A stretch of DNA of 64,000 nt from Ectopseudomonas mendocina (GTDB lineage: Bacteria; Pseudomonadota; Gammaproteobacteria; Pseudomonadales; Pseudomonadaceae): assembly GCF_007049795.1 (NCBI RefSeq), contig NZ_SCFY01000008.1, forward strand, positions 1-64,000, given 5' to 3'. Position 1 is the first letter of the stretch. Every line of letters begins with the position of its first letter. The position numbers and the translations under genes are program-made. Under the pieces are notes generated by a model, which was not told the origin of the DNA, made no database searches, and saw only the letters and a program-made list of their open reading frames with translations. Shown one piece after another: positions 58,232 to 64,000 of this stretch.

Positions 58232-58259
58232 ACAAGGGCTGCCCTCGGGCGGCCCTTGT
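58232..58259 (+). terminator. Possible terminator after accC
   Basis: ACAAGGGCTGCC and GGCGGCCCTTGT pair with one mismatch around CTCG, followed by a short CGTTT. It would end the accBC transcript past the repeat. The T-tract is short, so the call is moderate. Confidence 0.6.
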
Positions 58260-58349
58260 CGTTTCCGGCCGATAGCCGAACTGGCCGGCCGGCCATCCGT
58301 TCAAGTAAGCTGCGCGGCCAAACCGTTCCACATGCTTTCGAGGTTTCTC

Positions 58350-59228
58350 ATGCCCTGGTTACAAGTCCGTCTCGCCATCACACCTGAGCAGGCAGAAACC
58401 TACGAGGACGCCCTGCTGGAAGTCGGCGCCGTGTCGGTAACCTTCATGGATGCCGAAGATCAGCCGATCTTCGAGCCGGATCTGGGCACCACGCCGCTGT
58501 GGTCGAACACCCACCTGCTGGCCCTGTTCGAAGCCGACACCGACGAAACCGCACTGCTTGCCCACCTGCAACTGCTGTGTGGTGGCGCACTGCCGGAGCA
58601 TCATGTCGAGCGTATCGAGGATCAGGACTGGGAGCGCAGCTGGATGGATGGCTTCCAGCCGATGCGCTTTGGCCAGCGCCTGTGGATCGTACCGAGCTGG
58701 CACGCTGCCCCGGAGCCGGACGCTGTGAACCTGCTGCTCGATCCGGGCCTGGCCTTCGGCACCGGCACTCACCCGACCACCGCACTGTGCCTGGAATGGC
58801 TCGACGGCCAGACGCTCGATAACTGCAGCGTGATCGACTTCGGTTGCGGCTCAGGCATCCTCGCCATCGCTGCCCTGCTGCTCGGCGCCCCGCAGGCAGT
58901 GGGCACCGATATCGACCCGCAGGCCCTGGAAGCCTCGCGCGACAACGCCTCGCGCAACGATATCGATCCGACCCGCTTCCCGGTCTATCTGCCCGCCGAC
59001 ATGCCGCAACAGCCCGCCGACGTGGTCGTCGCCAACATTCTCGCCGGCCCGCTGGTTTCCCTGGCACCTCAGATCACCGCGCTGGTCAAAGGCGGTGGAC
59101 GCCTGGCGCTGTCGGGTATCCTCGCCGAACAGGCCGAGGAAGTCCGCGCCGCCTATGCAGGTGCGTTCGACCTCGACCCAACGGCCGTCAAGGACGGCTG
59201 GGTGCGCATCAGCGGCGTCAAGCACTGA
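58350..59228 (+). CDS. prmA: Ribosomal protein L11 methyltransferase
   Basis: The 292-residue protein has an N-terminal substrate-binding domain with two repeats, then the SAM-binding motif [16 protein letters not shown] and the NILAGPL motif. It trimethylates L11 at several lysines. Start MPWLQV (58350) fits the family. DUF3426 gene follows after 53 bp. Confidence 0.95.
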   Translation: MPWLQVRLAITPEQAETYEDALLEVGAVSVTFMDAEDQPIFEPDLGTTPLWSNTHLLALFEADTDETALLAHLQLLCGGALPEHHVERIEDQDWERSWMDGFQPMRFGQRLWIVPSWHAAPEPDAVNLLLDPGLAFGTGTHPTTALCLEWLDGQTLDNCSVIDFGCGSGILAIAALLLGAPQAVGTDIDPQALEASRDNASRNDIDPTRFPVYLPADMPQQPADVVVANILAGPLVSLAPQITALVKGGGRLALSGILAEQAEEVRAAYAGAFDLDPTAVKDGWVRISGVKH

Positions 59229-59281
59229 ACCGCGCGCAGTCGTTGCGTTAGACTAGCTGCTTGGATTTTCCGGACCCGCGC

Positions 59282-60553
59282 ATGAGCGAAAGCCACGTCA
59301 CCCAGTGCCCCAATTGCCGTACCAGCTTCCGCGTCAGTCAGGCGCAGCTGGCTGCCGCCCATGGTGCCGTACGCTGCGGCGCCTGCCTGCACGTGTTCAA
59401 CGCTGCCGAACAACTGTTTGGCCCGCGTGCGAGCACACCTGCGCCAGCGGCAGCCAACGTGGTAAGCGCTCCGCTCAAGACCCAACCCGACACCAGCAAG
59501 CAGCCAGCGGCCAAGCCTGCCGACGATACCCTGTGGATCCATGACGATCTCGATCTGGACAGCCTCGACCTCGATGAGGAACTGGCCAGACTGGAAGAGC
59601 AGGAACAACAGCTGTCACAACAGTTCCTCGCGCTGGAACAGGCGCCGCGCTATGCCGAGAACTTCGGCAGCCGCGCGACAGATGAGCGCGAAGATGCGCA
59701 CGACGAAGCCTGGGCCGAAGCCCTGCTGCGCGACGAACCAATCAAGCGCGAGCGCGACAGCTTCGAACTGCAGCCTACCGAGGAGCAGCCAGAGCCCGCA
59801 GTTGCACCGGAGCCCAAAGCCGCCATTGAATTCACCCCCGTCACACCCCGCAAGCAGCAGCCCATCGCCGACGACCTCGACGAAGCCGACGAGCCGCGCC
59901 TGGGTGATCTCGATGACACGCAGGACGAGCCCGAGCGACAAGACGAAGACCAGCGCACGGAACGTGAAGACCCCAAGGTAGCGCGTAACGAGCCGGGCCT
60001 GCGCGAGGAGCGCCTGTTCGAACTGGACGACGAGCCCTTGCAACTCGACTGGCGCCAGCCACAGGGCACGTCCTGGGGTCGCCTGTTAGGCTGGGGCCTG
60101 CTCAATCTGCTGGCGGTGGGCGGCCTGCTGGCGCAGTACGCGGCCTACAACTTCGACGAACTGGCACGCCAGGACCGTTATCGCCCCTGGTTCGAACAGC
60201 TGTGCCCGAACATCGGTTGCAGCCTGCCGTCGAAAGTCGACATCAGCCAGATTCGCAGCAGCAACCTGGTAGTGCGTAGCCACCCGGAGTTCTCCGGCGC
60301 GCTGATCGTCGACGCCATCCTCTATAACCGCGCCTCCTTCGCCCAGCCCTTCCCGTTGCTGGAGATGCGCTTCGCCGACCTGGGCGGCCAACTGGTCGCC
60401 AGTCGTCGCTTCAAACCCAGCGAGTACCTTGCTGGCGAGCTGGCCGGGCAGAGCGAAATGCCGCCGCAGACGCCCATTCACATCTCCCTGGACATCCTCG
60501 ACCCGGGCACGCGCGCGGTTAACTACAGCCTCAGCTTCCATTCCCCCGAGTAG
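59282..60553 (+). CDS. Zinc-ribbon and DUF3426 membrane protein
   Basis: The 423-residue protein begins with a C4 zinc ribbon of the MJ0042 type (QCPNCRTSFRV then RCGACLHVF). A long acidic, Pro/Glu-rich linker follows, then one transmembrane helix (about residues 268-290) and a C-terminal periplasmic DUF3426 domain. The same gene sits between prmA and dusB in P. aeruginosa. Function unknown. Confidence 0.9.
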   Translation: MSESHVTQCPNCRTSFRVSQAQLAAAHGAVRCGACLHVFNAAEQLFGPRASTPAPAAANVVSAPLKTQPDTSKQPAAKPADDTLWIHDDLDLDSLDLDEELARLEEQEQQLSQQFLALEQAPRYAENFGSRATDEREDAHDEAWAEALLRDEPIKRERDSFELQPTEEQPEPAVAPEPKAAIEFTPVTPRKQQPIADDLDEADEPRLGDLDDTQDEPERQDEDQRTEREDPKVARNEPGLREERLFELDDEPLQLDWRQPQGTSWGRLLGWGLLNLLAVGGLLAQYAAYNFDELARQDRYRPWFEQLCPNIGCSLPSKVDISQIRSSNLVVRSHPEFSGALIVDAILYNRASFAQPFPLLEMRFADLGGQLVASRRFKPSEYLAGELAGQSEMPPQTPIHISLDILDPGTRAVNYSLSFHSPE

Positions 60554-60557
60554 CCTG

Positions 60558-60591
60558 AAGGGGCCGCGACCCGTGGTCGCAGGCCCTTTAT
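60558..60591 (+). terminator. Possible terminator after the DUF3426 gene
   Basis: AAGGGGCC-GCGACC pairs with GGTCGC-a-GGCCCTT with a bulged A, followed by TTTAT. The stem is strong, the T-tract weak. Confidence 0.55.
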
Positions 60592-60710
60592 CTAACTACT
60601 GGCGATAAGCCCATAGCTGTTCAGAATTTGTTCAAAACGACCTTTATCCGGTCATCCAGAGCGGGTATCATGCCCACCCTTTCGCGAGCACCGAACCACC
60701 ATCGTTTCCC

Positions 60711-60856
60711 CGAGAATCTGTTCAAAGTCTCGCGAGCTAGAGCCAGGCAAGGCGAAGTCGGGCGAAGAAGCGCAGTTTACTGTCTGTAAATGAGCATTCT
60801 GAGTCTGACTTCAACGCCGCCTGGCCGACGCGCAGCAGGCTTTGAACAGAATCTCA
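60711..60856 (+). repeat. Long palindromic repeat, copy B, upstream of dusB-fis
   Basis: A 146-bp imperfect palindrome with outer arms GAGAATCTGTTCAAAG and CTTTGAACAGAATCTC and inner arms AAGTCGGGC and GTCTGACTT. It shares with copy A the core GAAGCGCAGTTTAC…GTAAATGAGCATTC. It lies in the 371-bp gap (60554-60924), 68 bp before the dusB ATG, so probably inside the promoter or leader of dusB-fis. Nothing else coding was seen in this gap. Confidence 0.85.
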
Positions 60857-60924
60857 GGACACAGTGGAGGACAGGTGTCGATCGCCCTTTGTCTCAACTG
60901 CGCACCAACAAGCAGGGACGCCCC

Positions 60925-61923
60925 ATGTCGGCCCCACGTATTGGCCCCTACACATTGCCCAATCGGTTGATCCTGGCTCCCATGGCCGGCGTCACCGATC
61001 GCCCGTTCCGCCAGCTGTGCCGCCGTCTCGGCGCTGGCCTGGTGGTGTCGGAGATGGTCACCAGCGATGTGCGCCTGTGGAATAGCCGCAAGTCCAGCCT
61101 GCGTTTGATGCACGCCGGTGACCCCGAGCCGCGTTCGGTACAGATCGCCGGCGGCGACCCGCAGATGATGGCCGACGCGGCGCGCAAGAACGTCGAGTTG
61201 GGCGCGCAGATCATCGATATCAACATGGGTTGCCCGGCCAAGAAGGTCTGCAACAAGGCCGCCGGCTCCGCGCTGCTGCGTGACGAGCCCCTGGTACGTG
61301 AAATCCTCGATGCGGTAGTCGGCGCGGTGGACGTGCCAGTGACCCTGAAGATTCGCACTGGCTGGGATCGGCAGAACAAGAACGGCATCACTGTAGCGAA
61401 GATCGCCGAAGATGCTGGCATTGCTGCGCTCTCCGTCCATGGCCGTACCCGCGCCGACCTGTATACCGGCGAAGCCGAGTACGACACCATCGCCGCCATC
61501 AAGCAGGCGATATCGATTCCGGTTTTCGCCAACGGCGACATCGACTCCCCACAAAAAGCCAAGGCCGTGCTCGACGCCACCGGCGCCGACGCCCTGCTCA
61601 TTGGCCGTGCCGCCCAGGGGCGGCCATGGATATTCCGTGAAATCGAGCACTACCTGCGTACCGGCGAAACCCTGCCGGCACCGAGCCTGCTCGAAGTGGA
61701 ACGCATCCTGCTGGAACACCTGGCCGCACTGCACGCCTTCTACGGCGAATTGATGGGCGTACGCATCGCCCGCAAGCATGTCGGCTGGTATCTCGCAACC
61801 CTGCCGGGCGCCAGGGAGTTTCGCGCCCAGTTCAACCGCCTAGACAGTACGGACGCACAGTGCGCCAACGTTCGCGAGTTCTTCAGCGAACGGCATAACG
61901 ATGGAAACGAGGTGGCCGCATGA
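60925..61923 (+). CDS. dusB: tRNA-dihydrouridine synthase B
   Basis: The 332-residue FMN enzyme reduces uridine at positions in the D-loop of tRNA (U17 in E. coli). It has [15 protein letters not shown], the catalytic cysteine in [10 protein letters not shown] and the HGRTR motif. Start MSAPRIGPY (60925) is preferred; the longer frame from 60790 runs into the repeat. The stop overlaps the fis start, and the dusB-fis pair is conserved in gammaproteobacteria. Confidence 0.95.
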   Translation: MSAPRIGPYTLPNRLILAPMAGVTDRPFRQLCRRLGAGLVVSEMVTSDVRLWNSRKSSLRLMHAGDPEPRSVQIAGGDPQMMADAARKNVELGAQIIDINMGCPAKKVCNKAAGSALLRDEPLVREILDAVVGAVDVPVTLKIRTGWDRQNKNGITVAKIAEDAGIAALSVHGRTRADLYTGEAEYDTIAAIKQAISIPVFANGDIDSPQKAKAVLDATGADALLIGRAAQGRPWIFREIEHYLRTGETLPAPSLLEVERILLEHLAALHAFYGELMGVRIARKHVGWYLATLPGAREFRAQFNRLDSTDAQCANVREFFSERHNDGNEVAA

Positions 61924-62240
61924 CGTTGATGACAGAGACCCTAGTGAGTGGAATTGCACCCGTGAGTGACAACACCAGCCTTAAACAGCACCTGAACACG
62001 CCGAGCGAAGAGGGTCAGACCCTGCGCGGCGCCGTGGAGAAGGCGCTGCACAATTACTTCGCCCACCTCGAGGGCGCGGACGTCACCGACGTGTACAACC
62101 TGGTGCTCACCGAAGTCGAAGCGCCGCTGCTGGAAACCGTCATGAATCACGTGAAAGGTAACCAGACCAAGGCTTCCGAGCTGCTCGGCCTGAACCGTGG
62201 CACGCTGCGCAAGAAGCTCAAGCAGTACGATCTGCTGTAA
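61920..62240 (+). CDS. fis: Nucleoid protein Fis
   Basis: The 106-residue protein has the four-helix Fis fold ending in the helix-turn-helix [20 protein letters not shown]. It bends DNA and activates rRNA and many growth-phase promoters. The ATG overlaps the dusB stop (ATGA). A strong terminator follows. Confidence 0.97.
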   Translation: MTLMTETLVSGIAPVSDNTSLKQHLNTPSEEGQTLRGAVEKALHNYFAHLEGADVTDVYNLVLTEVEAPLLETVMNHVKGNQTKASELLGLNRGTLRKKLKQYDLL

Positions 62241-62253
62241 CCCCGAACTCCCG

Positions 62254-62284
62254 AAAAGGGCGGCCCGCATGAGCCGCCTTTTTT
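62254..62284 (+). terminator. Rho-independent terminator of dusB-fis
   Basis: GGCGGC pairs with GCCGCC around CCGCATGA and is followed by six T residues, with A residues opposite. It lies 30 bp before the purH ATG. Confidence 0.9.
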
Positions 62285-62314
62285 GCTGATATCCCCGCTC
62301 TGATGGATAGTGAA

Positions 62315-63922
62315 ATGACCGACCAGACCACCCTTCTGCCCGTGCGCCGCGCGCTGATCAGCGTTTCCGACAAGACTGGCGTCCTCGAATTCGCTCGCGA
62401 ACTGGCCGCCCTCGGTGTCGAGATTCTCTCCACCGGTGGTACCTACAAGCTGCTCAAGGACAACGGCGTAGCCGCAGTGGAAGTGGCTGACTACACCGGT
62501 TTCCCGGAGATGATGGACGGCCGCGTGAAGACCCTGCACCCGAAGATTCACGGCGGCATCCTCGGTCGTCGCGCCCTGGACGGCGCAGTGATGGACGAGC
62601 ACGGCATCAAGCCGATCGACCTGGTGGCGGTCAACCTCTATCCCTTCGAAGCCACCGTGGCCAAGCCTGATTGCGACCTGGCCGACGCCATCGAGAACAT
62701 CGACATCGGCGGCCCGACCATGGTGCGTTCGGCGGCGAAGAACCACAAAGACGTGGCCATCGTGGTCAACACCGGCGACTACGCCGGCATCGTCGCCTCC
62801 CTCAAGGCCGGCGGTCTGAGCTACGCCCAGCGCTTCGACCTGGCCCTGAAGGCCTTCGAACACACCGCGGCCTATGACGGCATGATAGCCAACTACCTGG
62901 GCACCATCGACCAGGCGGCAGGCACCCTGTCCACCGAAGGCCGCGGCGCCTTCCCGCGTACCTTCAACAGCCAGTTCGTCAAGGCGCAGGAGATGCGTTA
63001 CGGCGAGAACCCGCACCAGAGCGCGGCTTTCTACGTCGAAGCGAAGAAGGGCGAAGCCAGCGTTTCCACCGCCGTTCAACTGCAAGGCAAGGAACTGTCG
63101 TTCAACAACGTCGCCGACACCGACGCCGCGCTGGAATGCGTGAAGAGCTTCGTCAAGCCGGCCTGCGTCATCGTCAAGCACGCCAACCCCTGCGGCGTCG
63201 CCGTGGTACCGGAAGACGAAGGCGGCATCCGCAAAGCCTACGACCTGGCCTACGCCACTGACACCGAGTCGGCCTTCGGCGGCATCATCGCCTTCAACCG
63301 CGAACTGGACGGTGAAACCGCCCAGGCCATCGTCGAGCGTCAGTTCGTCGAAGTGATCATCGCCCCGAAAATCAGCGCTGCCGCTCGTGAAGTGGTGGCA
63401 GCCAAGGCCAACGTGCGCCTGCTCGAATGCGGCGAATGGCCGGCCGAGCGCGCTGCGGGCTGGGACTTCAAGCGCGTCAATGGCGGTCTGCTGGTACAGA
63501 GCCGCGACATCGGCATGATCAAGGCAGAAGACCTGAAGATCGTCACCCAGCGCGCGCCGAGCGAGCAGGAAATCCACGACCTGATCTTCGCCTGGAAAGT
63601 GGCCAAGTTCGTCAAATCCAACGCCATCGTCTACGCCAAGAACCGTCAGACCGTGGGTGTCGGCGCCGGCCAGATGAGCCGCGTCAACTCCGCGCGCATC
63701 GCTGGCATCAAGGCCGAGCACGCTGGCCTGCCGGTACCGGGCGCGGTGATGGCCTCGGACGCCTTCTTCCCCTTCCGCGACGGCATCGACAACGCTGCCA
63801 AGGCCGGCATCACCGCGGTGATCCAGCCGGGCGGTTCGATGCGCGACAACGAGGTAATCGCGGCGGCCGACGAAGCGGGCATTGCCATGGTGTTCACCGG
63901 CATGCGCCACTTCAGGCACTAA
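62315..63922 (+). CDS. purH: Bifunctional AICAR transformylase/IMP cyclohydrolase
   Basis: The 535-residue protein catalyses the last two steps of purine synthesis. The N-terminal IMP cyclohydrolase domain has the [19 protein letters not shown] and [10 protein letters not shown] motifs; the C-terminal transformylase has the KHANPCGVA and [12 protein letters not shown] motifs. Start MTDQTT (62315) is chosen over 62303 by family length. It continues the conserved order dusB-fis-purH; purD would be expected just beyond the window. Confidence 0.97.
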   Translation: MTDQTTLLPVRRALISVSDKTGVLEFARELAALGVEILSTGGTYKLLKDNGVAAVEVADYTGFPEMMDGRVKTLHPKIHGGILGRRALDGAVMDEHGIKPIDLVAVNLYPFEATVAKPDCDLADAIENIDIGGPTMVRSAAKNHKDVAIVVNTGDYAGIVASLKAGGLSYAQRFDLALKAFEHTAAYDGMIANYLGTIDQAAGTLSTEGRGAFPRTFNSQFVKAQEMRYGENPHQSAAFYVEAKKGEASVSTAVQLQGKELSFNNVADTDAALECVKSFVKPACVIVKHANPCGVAVVPEDEGGIRKAYDLAYATDTESAFGGIIAFNRELDGETAQAIVERQFVEVIIAPKISAAAREVVAAKANVRLLECGEWPAERAAGWDFKRVNGGLLVQSRDIGMIKAEDLKIVTQRAPSEQEIHDLIFAWKVAKFVKSNAIVYAKNRQTVGVGAGQMSRVNSARIAGIKAEHAGLPVPGAVMASDAFFPFRDGIDNAAKAGITAVIQPGGSMRDNEVIAAADEAGIAMVFTGMRHFRH

Positions 63923-64000
63923 AATCGGCCGCACTGAAACCGGCATCTGCGTTGTTGCCCCAGGTTCCGCCAATGCTCATTGCCAATAGGCAACTCCGCT

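Noticed and set aside
60790..60924. N-terminal extension of dusB
   Set aside because: The extra 45 codons lie mainly in the long repeat and do not resemble the Dus family.
62147..63973. A 608-codon minus-strand frame across fis and purH
   Set aside because: It overlaps two clear genes and a terminator, and has no family features.

Overview
The window is high-GC chromosomal DNA from a Pseudomonas, on my reading one close to the P. mendocina/oleovorans/alcaliphila group (inferred from gene content and order, not from a search). Proteins such as MorA, GcbA, MapZ, CtpL, CioAB and Fis look like their P. aeruginosa counterparts. The right third (speA, yciH/sui1, NUDIX, DUF2333, gcbA, ctpL, dsbD, aroQ, accBC, prmA, DUF3426, dusB, fis, purH) keeps the gene order I know from P. 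aeruginosa. No tRNA, rRNA, CRISPR array, prophage or large island was seen.

Layout. 1-3500: a 97-bp remnant of an IS4-family left end abuts a 5'-truncated DUF1631 gene and a PilZ gene, followed by a complete 1426-bp copy of the same IS. That copy sits in the loop of what was a shared Rho-independent terminator between the PilZ gene and ettA. 3500-12500: ettA, the 1401-codon c-di-GMP enzyme morA, glyA, a DUF3015 secreted protein, mapZ and a 48-codon gene convergent with it. 12600-19100: radA, a GNAT enzyme, two YdcH-like genes, a CNNM/CBS membrane protein, fpr, rlmG and a Phd/ParE-type toxin-antitoxin pair. 19100-25000: a divergent TldD/TldE-like pair, then the cyanide-insensitive quinol oxidase cioAB with a 49-codon DUF2474 gene and an exact ANR box upstream. 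25000-30000: an acyl-CoA cluster (thiolase, FabG4-like reductase, AraC regulator, MaoC hydratase). 30000-45000: MazG-like/cmoM pair, two DUF4136 lipoproteins, a GNAT enzyme, a small DMT protein, a membrane diguanylate cyclase, pbpC with a 1632-codon alpha-2-macroglobulin, a MATE pump, a GAF-GGDEF protein and a truncated DUF2214 gene. 45000-64000: the conserved block from speA to purH.

Themes. (1) Cyclic-di-GMP: four GGDEF proteins (one also EAL), two PilZ proteins and a DUF1631 protein lie in 52 kb. (2) Intergenic DNA is full of palindromic repeats of several families. One is a roughly 140-bp imperfect palindrome present three times (24885, 58038, 60711) whose inner stem appears conserved by compensating changes; one copy carries three extra mini-hairpins. 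(3) The IS is bounded by inward-facing terminators and seems to have replaced the terminator that it split.

Limits: all calls are by eye. Family names rest on motif and sequence recognition, and promoter or operator calls are tentative.
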